This document shows positions 6,460-13,312 of a DNA stretch of 16,829 nucleotides, piece after piece (position 1 is the first letter of the stretch; each line of letters starts with the position of its first letter). Made by a program: the position numbers and the translations under genes. The notes under the pieces are model-generated. The model was not told the DNA's origin, ran no database searches, and was given only the letters and a program-made list of their open reading frames with translations. The stretch covers positions 1 through 16,829 of the forward strand of contig JAFAFP010000089.1 in assembly GCA_023423415.1 (NCBI GenBank), written 5' to 3'. This stretch comes from Pseudomonadota bacterium. Lineage in GTDB: Bacteria; Pseudomonadota; Alphaproteobacteria; Rhizobiales; Xanthobacteraceae.

Positions 6460-7338
6460 ATGGCCGGTCCCGCAACAGGCTTCGCCCAACGCACGCGCTC
6501 GAATGGCGGCGCGCAGCAGCGTCAGGCCCGCACCGAGCCGTTCCTGGTGCGCTGGCTGATCATCGGTGTTTCACTTCTGTTTCTATTCATCTTCCTCGTG
6601 CTGCCGCTGGTCACGGTGTTCGTGCAGGCTTTTGCGCGCGGCGTCGTTCCTTATTTCAACGCCCTGACGGATCCGGATGCGGTGGCGGCGATCAAGCTGA
6701 CGCTGATCGTCGCGGCGATTTCGGTCGTGCTCAATCTGGCGTTCGGATTGGTCGCGGCGTGGTCGATCGCCAAGTTCGAATTTCCCGGCAAGAGTCTCTT
6801 GATCACGCTGATCGATCTGCCGTTCTCGGTGAGTCCGGTGATCTCGGGTCTTGTCTTCGTGCTGCTGTTCGGTGCACAGGGCTTCTTCGGCGCCTGGCTG
6901 ATCGAGCATGACATGAAGATCATCTTCGCCTTGCCGGGCATTGTGCTGGCGACGGTGCTGGTGACCTTCCCGTTCGTCGCGCGCGAACTGATCCCGTTGA
7001 TGCAGGAGCAGGGCACGCAGGAGGAAGAGGCGGCGATTTCGCTCGGCGCGTCCGGTTTGCAGACCTTCTTCCGCGTGACGCTGCCGAATGTGAAATGGGC
7101 TTTGCTCTACGGCGTGCTGCTCTGCAATGCGCGCGCAATGGGCGAGTTCGGCGCGGTGGCGGTGGTGTCCGGTCACATCCGCGGCGAGACCAACACCATG
7201 CCGTTGCATATCGAAATTCTCTACAACGAATACCAGTTCATGGCGTCGTTCGCGGTCGCGTCGTTGCTGGCGCTGCTGGCATTGGTGACGTTGATCGCCA
7301 AGGTCGTTCTTGAACGGTTCGCGATATCGGAGCGATGA
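6460..7338 (+). CDS. cysW: Sulfate/thiosulfate ABC transporter permease CysW
   Basis: This is the second permease, forming a heterodimer with CysT in the inner membrane. It has 292 residues from ATG 6460. The frame is open further upstream inside cysT, but the ATG after the cysT stop is natural. The N-terminal tail is polar, and helix one starts near residue 31 (RWLIIGVSLLFLFIFLVLPL). The EAA loop is EEEAAISLGASGLQTFFRV, about residues 188-206. Typical CysW blocks are LPFSVSPVISGLVFVLLFG and GEFGAVAVVSGHIRGETNT. The ribosome binding site is weak (GAGAG just before the ATG), suggesting translation linked to cysT. It ends 1 bp before the cysA start. Confidence 0.96.
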   Translation: MAGPATGFAQRTRSNGGAQQRQARTEPFLVRWLIIGVSLLFLFIFLVLPLVTVFVQAFARGVVPYFNALTDPDAVAAIKLTLIVAAISVVLNLAFGLVAAWSIAKFEFPGKSLLITLIDLPFSVSPVISGLVFVLLFGAQGFFGAWLIEHDMKIIFALPGIVLATVLVTFPFVARELIPLMQEQGTQEEEAAISLGASGLQTFFRVTLPNVKWALLYGVLLCNARAMGEFGAVAVVSGHIRGETNTMPLHIEILYNEYQFMASFAVASLLALLALVTLIAKVVLERFAISER

Positions 7339-7339
7339 G

Positions 7340-8383
7340 ATGAAAATCGACATTCGCAATGTCACCAAGCATTTCGGTGATTTCGTTGCGCTGAAGGGCG
7401 TCGACCTCGAAGTGAAATCGGGTGAGCTGGTTGCGTTGCTCGGACCCTCGGGGTCCGGCAAGACCACGTTGCTGCGCATCATCGCCGGCCTTGAATGGCC
7501 CGACGACGGGCATGTGATGTTCGACGGCACCGATGCGCTGTCGCGCAGCGTGCGCGAGCGCCATGTCGGCTTCGTGTTCCAGCATTACGCGCTGTTCCGG
7601 CACATGACCGTGTTCGAGAACATCGCCTTCGGCTTGCGGGTGCGGCCGCGCCGCATTCGTCTCAGCGAAGACAAGATCCGCGAGAAGGTCGGCGACTTGC
7701 TCGAACTGGTGCAACTGCAGTGGCTGGCGGATCGCTACCCTTCGCAGCTCTCCGGCGGTCAGCGCCAGCGCATCGCCCTCGCGCGGGCACTGGCGATCGA
7801 GCCGCGCGTGCTGCTGCTCGATGAGCCGTTCGGTGCGCTCGACGCCAAGGTGCGCAAGGAACTGCGTCGCTGGCTGCGCAGCCTGCACGAGGACATTCAC
7901 GTGACCTCCGTGTTCGTCACGCACGATCAGGAGGAGGCGCTGGAAGTCGCCGACCGCGTTGTGGTGATGGACAAGGGCCGGATCGAACAGGTGGGCGCGC
8001 CGGCCGATGTGCATGACCGCCCGGCCACGGCCTTCGTCCACGAATTCATCGGCGAGTCGCTGGTCCTGCCGGTCATCGTGCAGGATCAGACGGTGCATGT
8101 GGAAGGCCGGGCCTTGCCCATCGATCCGCAGGGAACCGCGAATGGCGCGGCCCGGCTGTTCGTGCGCCCGCACGAGATCGACGTTGTGGCCGCGGACGGT
8201 GCGGCGCTGACCGGCGTGGTCAAGCGGGTGCATGGGCTGGGCGCCGCCCGGCGGGTCGAGGTGCTGCTATCGGCCCCGGAAACGCTGGTCGAGATCGACA
8301 CCCCGCGGAACCTGCCGGTCGAGGTCGGGGCCACCATCGGCCTGAAGCCCCAGCGCTACCGGATTTTTGCCGACGCGCGATAG
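7340..8383 (+). CDS. cysA: Sulfate/thiosulfate ABC transporter ATP-binding protein CysA
   Basis: This cytoplasmic ATPase subunit powers the CysTW permease. It has 347 residues, slightly shorter than E. coli CysA. The nucleotide-binding domain is complete: Walker A GPSGSGKTT (35-43), Q-loop FVFQHYALF (Q81), signature LSGGQRQRIALARAL (137-151), Walker B LLLDEPFGALD (158-168) and switch His195 in FVTHDQEEALE. A C-terminal TOBE-type regulatory domain follows (FVHEFIGES to the end). GGAG at 7329-7332 gives 7-nt spacing to ATG 7340, which decides the start; the frame is open upstream to 7310 within cysW. It is the last gene of the operon. Confidence 0.96.
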   Translation: MKIDIRNVTKHFGDFVALKGVDLEVKSGELVALLGPSGSGKTTLLRIIAGLEWPDDGHVMFDGTDALSRSVRERHVGFVFQHYALFRHMTVFENIAFGLRVRPRRIRLSEDKIREKVGDLLELVQLQWLADRYPSQLSGGQRQRIALARALAIEPRVLLLDEPFGALDAKVRKELRRWLRSLHEDIHVTSVFVTHDQEEALEVADRVVVMDKGRIEQVGAPADVHDRPATAFVHEFIGESLVLPVIVQDQTVHVEGRALPIDPQGTANGAARLFVRPHEIDVVAADGAALTGVVKRVHGLGAARRVEVLLSAPETLVEIDTPRNLPVEVGATIGLKPQRYRIFADAR

Positions 8384-8398
8384 AAAACGGCCGTTTTC
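8383..8398 (+). terminator. Palindrome directly after cysA, possible weak terminator
   Basis: GAAAACGG-CCGTTTTC is a perfect 16-bp palindrome that begins at the last base of the cysA stop codon. As RNA it could form AAAAC/GTTTT around a GGCC loop, with the Ts inside the stem. The stem is weak for a terminator; a protein-binding site is an alternative. Confidence 0.4.
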
Positions 8399-8406
8399 AG
8401 CTACTC

Positions 8407-8477
8407 GCGGGGCTTGTCCCGGAGCCGCCATCCCCCTAGAAACCTTGCCGGACCAGCGCCGGAACCCTTCTGGCGCT
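8407..8477 (+). promoter_or_regulatory. ilvC leader: degenerate repeat core and a leader hairpin
   Basis: The 138-bp gap before ilvC holds two features. The first is GGGCTTGTCCCGG at 8410-8422, differing at one base from the GGGCTTGCCCCGG core of the ilvI-ilvH repeat, which suggests a decayed copy. The second is AGCGCC at 8455-8460 pairing with GGCGCT at 8472-8477 around an 11-nt loop. No ATG-started leader peptide rich in branched-chain residues was found, so classic peptide attenuation is not supported. No promoter could be assigned. Confidence 0.4.
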
Positions 8478-8521
8478 TCGATAACGACGCGGCCGGGAAC
8501 AGCCGCCAAAAGGGGTTGATG

Positions 8522-9541
8522 ATGCGTGTTTATTACGACCGGGATGCCGACCTGAACCTGATCAAGGGCAAGAAGGTCGCTGTCGTCGGCTATGGCAGCC
8601 AGGGCCATGCCCATGCGCTTAATCTGCGCGATTCCGGCGTGAAGGACGTAGCCATTGCCCTGCGCAAGGGCTCGGCCTCGGCCAAGAAGGCCGAAGGCGA
8701 AAAGTTCAAGGTCATGGAAGTGGCCGAGGCCGCCAAGTGGGCCGACGTGGTCATGATGCTGACCCCGGACGAATTGCAGGGCGACATCTATCGCGACCAC
8801 CTGCATGCCAACATGAAGGAAGGCGCGGCGCTGCTGTTCGCGCACGGCCTCAACGTGCATTTCAATCTGATCGAGCCGCGCGCCGACCTCGACGTGCTGA
8901 TGGTCGCGCCGAAGGGCCCCGGCCACACCGTTCGCGGCGAATATCTCAAGGGCGGCGGCGTGCCGTGCCTGATCGCGATCAACAAGGACTCGTCGGGCAA
9001 TGCGCATGACCTCGGTCTGTCCTACGCCTCGGCGATCGGTGGCGGCCGTGCCGGCATCATCGAGACCACCTTCAAGGAAGAGTGCGAGACCGACCTGTTC
9101 GGCGAGCAGGCTGTCCTTTGCGGCGGCACCGTCGAACTGATCCGCGCCGGCTACGAGACGCTGGTGGAAGCGGGCTATGCGCCGGAAATGGCGTATTTCG
9201 AGTGCCTGCACGAGCTGAAGCTGATCGTGGACCTGATCTACGAAGGCGGCATCGCCAACATGAACTACTCGATCTCGAACACCGCGGAATACGGCGAATA
9301 TGTCACCGGTCCGCGCATCATCACCGCCGAGACCAAGGCTGAGATGAAGCGCGTGCTGAGCGATATCCAGTCCGGCAAGTTCACCCGCGACTGGATGCTC
9401 GAGAACAAGGTCAATCAGGCCTCGTTCAAGGCGACCCGCGCGCGTGCCAATGCGCACGACATCGAGAAGGTCGGCGAGAAGCTTCGCGAGATGATGCCCT
9501 GGATCAAGAAGGGCGCGCTGGTCGACAAGGCCAAGAACTGA
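8522..9541 (+). CDS. ilvC: Ketol-acid reductoisomerase, class I, NADP-dependent
   Basis: This enzyme converts 2-acetolactate or 2-aceto-2-hydroxybutyrate to the dihydroxy-acid, the second step of Val/Leu/Ile synthesis. It has 339 residues, the usual class I length. The nucleotide-binding fold is GYGSQGHAHALNLRDSG (23-39). The loop R48-K-G-S-A-S53 matches NADPH preference. The active site includes H108 in FAHGLN, the KGPGHTVRGEY block (131-141), and likely metal ligands D191, E195, E227 and E231. The C-terminal GGIANMNYSISNTAEYG is intact. The start MRVYYDRDAD is the family norm and AGGGG at 8511-8515 gives 6-nt spacing. Longer starts (8414, or ATG 8519) are less likely. It belongs to the same pathway as ilvI and ilvH about 6.6 kb upstream. 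Confidence 0.97.
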   Translation: MRVYYDRDADLNLIKGKKVAVVGYGSQGHAHALNLRDSGVKDVAIALRKGSASAKKAEGEKFKVMEVAEAAKWADVVMMLTPDELQGDIYRDHLHANMKEGAALLFAHGLNVHFNLIEPRADLDVLMVAPKGPGHTVRGEYLKGGGVPCLIAINKDSSGNAHDLGLSYASAIGGGRAGIIETTFKEECETDLFGEQAVLCGGTVELIRAGYETLVEAGYAPEMAYFECLHELKLIVDLIYEGGIANMNYSISNTAEYGEYVTGPRIITAETKAEMKRVLSDIQSGKFTRDWMLENKVNQASFKATRARANAHDIEKVGEKLREMMPWIKKGALVDKAKN

Positions 9542-9565
9542 TCCGGCTTCCGGGTAAGACATAAC

Positions 9566-9591
9566 AAAGGGCTCCCGAACGGGAGCCCTTT
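9566..9591 (+). terminator. Strong hairpin terminator after ilvC
   Basis: AAAGGGCTCCC at 9566-9576 pairs perfectly over 11 bp with GGGAGCCCTTT at 9581-9591 around a GAAC loop. It begins 25 nt after the ilvC stop codon. The T-run is only TTT then GCATTT, but the stem is very stable. It separates ilvC from the following Bug gene. Confidence 0.85.
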
Positions 9592-9618
9592 GCATTTGTG
9601 CTCGCTCTCAAGTTTCAC

Positions 9619-9630
9619 TTGCAATTGCAA
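9619..9630. promoter_or_regulatory. Palindrome TTGCAATTGCAA upstream of the Bug gene
   Basis: A perfect 12-bp palindrome lies 46 bp before the preferred start of the binding-protein gene and just after the ilvC terminator. It can also be read as a tandem TTGCAA repeat. Its position suits an operator for a dimeric regulator. No regulator gene is adjacent, so the reader is unknown. Confidence 0.4.
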
Positions 9631-9663
9631 CTGCGATTGAGTGGACTTGAAACCCTCCGTCAA

Positions 9664-9670
9664 AAGGGGG
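9664..9670 (+). promoter_or_regulatory. Ribosome binding site of the Bug gene
   Basis: AAGGGGG at 9664-9670 stands 6 nt before ATG 9677. This decides the start in favour of that ATG over the in-frame GTG at 9641. Confidence 0.65.
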
Positions 9671-9676
9671 CTGCGC

Positions 9677-10630
9677 ATGATCGGGTCTTGGTCACGTCTT
9701 CTTGTTGCAGTTGCGCTGACCGGCGCGTGTTCGGGACTAGCCGTCGCGCAGAATTATCCTTCGCGCGGCATCGACATCGTGGTGCCGTATCCGGCAGGCG
9801 CGGTTACCGATCTCACCGCACGTACCCTGTCGGACGGTTTGTCGAAGTCCCTCGGCCAGGCAATGGTGGTCGTCAACAAGGATGGGGCTGCGGGAACGAT
9901 CGGCACGGCCGCAGTCGCCGCGGCTGCCGCCGATGGATACACGCTCGGTTTTTCCGCGATGGGCACCATCACAGGTCAACCGCATCTGCGCAGCGATCTG
10001 CGCTACAATGCGGCGTCGTTCGACTATATCTGTCAGGTCACTGCAACATTCACGGTGGCGGTGGTGTCGAGCGAAAGCCCGTACACATCGCTCAAGACGC
10101 TGCTCGATCAAGCTCGTCAAAACCCGGAAAAGCTGACCTATGGTCACCCCGGACCCGGCAGCATCCCGCACCTGCAAATGATGGATGTCGCCACGCGAGC
10201 TGGCGTGACATTGACAGCCGTGCCGTTCCGCGGCGATGCGCCTGGGCGCAACGCGCTGCACGGCAAGCATATCGATGCATTGATTTCCGGCGACGCTGCA
10301 ACGATCGGAAATCTTCGGGCGCTCGCTGTTTTTGCAAACGAGCGTCTGGCCAGTCTCCCGGACGTGCCCTCGACCGGTGAGTTGGGATTGGGCGAGAGCT
10401 TCACGACACCGTTCGGGCTGTTTGCGCCAAAGGGATTGCCGCAGGAGGCGTTGTCCAGACTGCGCGCCGCCTGCGCCACGACAGTCAAGACCGAGAGCTT
10501 CATGGCGGCGATGGCCAAATCCGGCCAGACGATCCAGTTTCTGGACGGGGCGAGTTTCTCGGCGCGCATCGCACAGCATTCCGAAATGATCGGAAATCTG
10601 GTGCGCAAGATCGGCCTGCAGAAGAACTGA
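9677..10630 (+). CDS. Bug/TctC-family periplasmic binding protein (orphan)
   Basis: This is a secreted solute receptor of the tripartite tricarboxylate transporter (TTT) family, in which members bind small carboxylates and related compounds. It has 317 residues, typical for Bug proteins. The signal peptide is about residues 1-24, ending in AVAQ. Family blocks are YPSRGIDIVVPYPAGAVTD (the usual PAGG reads PAGA), AGTIGTAAVAAAAADGYTLG, and GHPGPGSIPHLQMM followed by AVPFRGDAPGRNAL. The ending FSARIAQHSEMIGNLVRKIG is also typical. No TctA or TctB membrane component is in the window, as is common for expanded Bug families. The ligand cannot be predicted. It is convergent with the minus-strand transporter genes, with 18 bp between the stop codons. 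Confidence 0.93.
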   Translation: MIGSWSRLLVAVALTGACSGLAVAQNYPSRGIDIVVPYPAGAVTDLTARTLSDGLSKSLGQAMVVVNKDGAAGTIGTAAVAAAAADGYTLGFSAMGTITGQPHLRSDLRYNAASFDYICQVTATFTVAVVSSESPYTSLKTLLDQARQNPEKLTYGHPGPGSIPHLQMMDVATRAGVTLTAVPFRGDAPGRNALHGKHIDALISGDAATIGNLRALAVFANERLASLPDVPSTGELGLGESFTTPFGLFAPKGLPQEALSRLRAACATTVKTESFMAAMAKSGQTIQFLDGASFSARIAQHSEMIGNLVRKIGLQKN

Positions 10631-10648
10631 GGTCGACGGCGCGACGCG

Positions 10649-12202
10649 TTATCTCGAAGCCGGAGGGCCGATGCGCTTTCCGAGCCAGCGCGCGACCTGA
10701 TCCGGCGACTGTCCCTGATTGGCGCGCAGGTTGGCATTGCGCATCGTGGCGACATCGATGGCGTCGACAAGCGGCTTCAATGCGCCCGTCAACACGGCAT
10801 CCTGTGCGCGCTTCGGCGACAGCAACAGCACCGCGTCGTAAGGCGGAATGACGTGTTTCGGGTCGTCGAGCACGATGAGATCGAACTGGGCGATGCGTCC
10901 GTCGCTGGTATAGGCCGAGATCACATCGACTTCGTTGCCGGCGGCGGGATACATGAACTCCGCCTGCATCGACCGCTCATCTCGAAAGCGCAGCCCATAG
11001 CCGTCGCGGATCGCGGCCCATTCGGGACGGCCGAAAAACTCGTAATCGCCGGCGATCGCCATGTTCGGTGCAACGCGGGCGAGATCGGCGATGGTGCGGA
11101 TGCCAAGGCGCTCAGCCTGTTCGCGCTTCATCGCCAGCGCATAGGCGTTCTCAAAGCCGAGCGGACCGAGAAGGCGGACACCGTGTTCGCGCTCGAGCCA
11201 TTGCGAGACTTCAGCCAATGTCTCGGCGCGCGGCTTGATGTCGGTGCGGCTCATCAGGTTCGCCCAGATCGTGCCGGTATATTCGACATAGGCGTCGATA
11301 TCGTTGGCGGCGAGCGCGGAGAAGACGATGTTGGACCCGAGGCCCTCGCGACGCCGTGCCGTCTGGTCCTCCGCCTGGAGACGTTGTGTCATGAGGGCGG
11401 CGAGGATGTATTGCTCGGAGAATGTCTTGGCGCCGATGAGGTAGTCTGCCTTGCGTGCGGCGAGAGCGGGAGCGAGCGCCAGCCCGACGACCAGCAGCAA
11501 TCCGATGAAGCCGGCAATGACAGACGAACGGCGGCGTGACGCGGCGCCGCGTTCCATCAGCGCCAGCAATTGATCGACCACAAGCGCGAGCAGGGCCGCG
11601 GCTACGCACCCGAACAGGACGAAGATCCAGTTCTGCGTCTGCAGGCCGCTGAAGATGTAGTTGCCAAGGCTGGTCTGGCCGATCGGCGTCGAGAGCGTTG
11701 CGGTTCCGATCACCCACACAGCGGCGGTGCGGATGCCGGCCATGATTACCGGCATGGCGAGCGGCAATTCCACCTTGAACAGGGCTTGCCGCTCGGTCAT
11801 GCCGACGCCGAGCGCTGCACGCCGCAGTGAGGGATCGACGCCATCGATGCCGGTGATGGTGTTGCGCAGTACCGGCAGCATCGAATAGAGCGCCAGCGCC
11901 AGCACGGACGGCAGAAAGCCGAGCGCGGAAAAATCGAAGCCGAGATAATGGGCGGTGAGCGAAGCGGTGCCGAGCAGCAACGGATAAAACAGGGCCAGCA
12001 GCGCCAGGCCCGGAATGGTCTGCACGATGCTGGCAATCGTGAGCAGCACGACGCGCAGATGCGGCCGGCGGATGGAAAACAGCGCAAGCGGCAGACTGAT
12101 CGCAAGGCCGATGGTGAGCGCAGTCAGACTCACCAGCACATGCTGACCGAGATAGCTCGGCAAACGCGACCACGCGTCGGCGATGGCGGGGTCGACCATC
12201 AT
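10649..12202 (-). CDS. Fused ABC permease and substrate-binding protein, OpuF/EgtU (betaine/choline/ergothioneine) type
   Basis: This is a single 517-residue protein that combines the membrane channel and the ligand receptor of an osmoprotectant-type ABC importer. Residues 1 to about 217 form the permease: helices from about 20, 51, 97, 150 and 193, with the EAA loop DPSLRRAALGVGMTERQALF at 123-142. A further helix at about 226-247 tethers the binding domain, which starts near 251 with YLIGAKTFSEQ (typically IGSKxFTEQ), followed by AYVEYTGT and DLIVLDDPKHVIPPYDAVLL. Fused proteins of this plan include OpuF-type betaine transporters and EgtU for ergothioneine. Which ligand applies here depends on cage residues that cannot be judged by eye. 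AGGGAG stands 7 nt before the first of two ATGs. It overlaps the ATPase gene by 4 bp. Confidence 0.92.
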   Translation of the reverse strand: MMVDPAIADAWSRLPSYLGQHVLVSLTALTIGLAISLPLALFSIRRPHLRVVLLTIASIVQTIPGLALLALFYPLLLGTASLTAHYLGFDFSALGFLPSVLALALYSMLPVLRNTITGIDGVDPSLRRAALGVGMTERQALFKVELPLAMPVIMAGIRTAAVWVIGTATLSTPIGQTSLGNYIFSGLQTQNWIFVLFGCVAAALLALVVDQLLALMERGAASRRRSSVIAGFIGLLLVVGLALAPALAARKADYLIGAKTFSEQYILAALMTQRLQAEDQTARRREGLGSNIVFSALAANDIDAYVEYTGTIWANLMSRTDIKPRAETLAEVSQWLEREHGVRLLGPLGFENAYALAMKREQAERLGIRTIADLARVAPNMAIAGDYEFFGRPEWAAIRDGYGLRFRDERSMQAEFMYPAAGNEVDVISAYTSDGRIAQFDLIVLDDPKHVIPPYDAVLLLSPKRAQDAVLTGALKPLVDAIDVATMRNANLRANQGQSPDQVARWLGKRIGPPASR

Positions 12203-13023
12203 CCCGATGCTCCCTCGCGCATCAACGCATTCAGGCGTTCTGCTTGCCGTCGCGGCATATCCATCAGCTCCCGCACGGCATCGTTCGGCGGGCTGGTCAT
12301 CAGGTCGTGTGGGTTGCCGAGACCGGCAATGCGTCCTTCATGCACAACTGCGATACGATCTGCGAGCAGAACGGCCTCGATCACGTCATGGGTGATCATG
12401 ACGGTCGTTAGGCTCAGTTCGCCGTGCAGCTTGCGATAGTCGCCGCTCAGTGCATCGCGCGTGCGCAGATCGAGCGCGCCGAACGGTTCGTCCATCAGGA
12501 CGACGCGGGGCTGCGCGGCAATCGCGCGGGCGACACCGACGCGCTGACGCTGGCCGCCTGACAATTCCGATGGATACCGGTCCCGATAATCCTCGGGAGG
12601 CAGTTGAACGAGGTTCAGAAGTTCATCCGCGCGCGTGTTGACACGCGCGGTGTCCCAGCCAAGCAGGCGCGGTGTGACCGCGATGTTTTCCGCCAATGTC
12701 ATGTGCGGAAACAGACCGACATCCTGAAACACGTAGCCGATGCGACGGCGCAGCGTGACCGGATCGAGTTGCTGCACATCCTCGCCATCGAACCGCACGA
12801 TGCCGTCGCTTGGATCGATCAGGCGATTGATCATGCCGAGCAATGTCGATTTTCCGGAACCCGATTGTCCGACCAGCGCGATGAATTCGCCGGCGCCGAT
12901 GTCGAGCGAGACGTCATCGACCGCGGGCCGCACGCCGTTATCGTAACTCTTGGTGACGTTCTCGAATGCGATCATCGGCAAGGTAGAAGGTTCGGCCGTC
13001 GTTACGATCGGCACAGGTATCAA
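12199..13023 (-). CDS. ABC transporter ATP-binding protein, OpuA/ProV/EgtV type
   Basis: This cytoplasmic ATPase partners the fused permease/binding protein encoded just downstream, with a 4-bp stop/start overlap. It has 274 residues from the TTG start at 13023. Walker A is GQSGSGKST (52-60). The Q-loop is YVFQDVGLFPHMT, the signature LSGGQRQRVGVARAI, Walker B VVLMDEPFGALD, and the switch His lies in MITHDVIEAV. The body is the short form without a CBS pair. The start is uncertain: TTG 13023 overlaps the stop of the small upstream ORF (coupling), GTG 13014 and ATG 12975 are alternatives, and none has a clear Shine-Dalgarno. The domain needs only the part from ATG 12975 (MIAFENVTKSY). Confidence 0.92.
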   Translation of the reverse strand: MIPVPIVTTAEPSTLPMIAFENVTKSYDNGVRPAVDDVSLDIGAGEFIALVGQSGSGKSTLLGMINRLIDPSDGIVRFDGEDVQQLDPVTLRRRIGYVFQDVGLFPHMTLAENIAVTPRLLGWDTARVNTRADELLNLVQLPPEDYRDRYPSELSGGQRQRVGVARAIAAQPRVVLMDEPFGALDLRTRDALSGDYRKLHGELSLTTVMITHDVIEAVLLADRIAVVHEGRIAGLGNPHDLMTSPPNDAVRELMDMPRRQAERLNALMREGASG

Positions 13024-13262
13024 TTGCGGGCCGGGTGATCGAGCACCAGCACCAGTGTCGCTGCGGTCGTCCCTATCAAATGTCGGCGCCGGATCACAAC
13101 GAAATCGTCCGATGCATCGCGTCCGAACGAGATGCGGTCGCCAACCTGCACGTCGGCATCGAGAACCTGCGTCGCGCTATTGACGTCGAGACCGGCATGA
13201 TCCGCGCGCTGTTTCGCGCTATCGGTCATTTCGATACGGACGAAGAAGCGCGGTTCAACCAT
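13020..13262 (-). CDS. Small hypothetical protein, first gene of the minus-strand transporter operon
   Basis: This ORF encodes 80 residues from ATG 13262, or 83 from ATG 13271. The family is not recognised. The protein is soluble, without signal or membrane segment, and strand-like in pattern: EPRFFVRIEMTD at the start, DADVQVGDRISFGRD and DDFVVIRRRHLIG in the middle, ATLVLVLDHPAR at the end. Its stop overlaps the TTG start of the ATPase gene by 4 bp, which supports translational coupling and thus a real gene. GGAG lies 2 nt before ATG 13271 and 11 nt before ATG 13262, both imperfect. A 76-codon ORF on the opposite strand (13035-13265, GTG start) occupies the same DNA with similar third-position GC, so the strand call is not certain. 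Confidence 0.5.
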   Translation of the reverse strand: MVEPRFFVRIEMTDSAKQRADHAGLDVNSATQVLDADVQVGDRISFGRDASDDFVVIRRRHLIGTTAATLVLVLDHPARN

Positions 13263-13300
13263 TGAGATCATTTCTCCGGCGTCGCATAAATCCGTATTCG

Positions 13301-13308
13301 AGGAGGGG
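13301..13308 (+). promoter_or_regulatory. Strong ribosome binding site of the DUF2165-type gene
   Basis: AGGAGGGG stands 4 nt before ATG 13313. It is the strongest Shine-Dalgarno in the window and settles the start against the in-frame upstream codons back to 13262. Confidence 0.8.
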
Positions 13309-13312
13309 AATC

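Noticed and set aside
5544..7530. Two open frames of about 315 codons on the minus strand (5544-6494, 6583-7530)
   Set aside because: They are antisense to cysT, cysW and the start of cysA. The translations are charged and repetitive without recognisable domains.
8267..9595. 442-codon open frame on the minus strand
   Set aside because: It is antisense to the whole of ilvC, whose protein is complete and conserved. The frame is an artefact of GC-rich codon use and its translation resembles no family.
9677..9740. Lipoprotein signal (LTGAC) in the Bug protein
   Set aside because: The residue at -3 relative to Cys does not fit the lipobox, and a standard AVAQ cleavage site follows.
13035..13265. 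76-codon plus-strand ORF (GTG start)
   Set aside because: It competes with the minus-strand small ORF. There is no clear ribosome binding site and no operon coupling, so it is not called, though not fully excluded.
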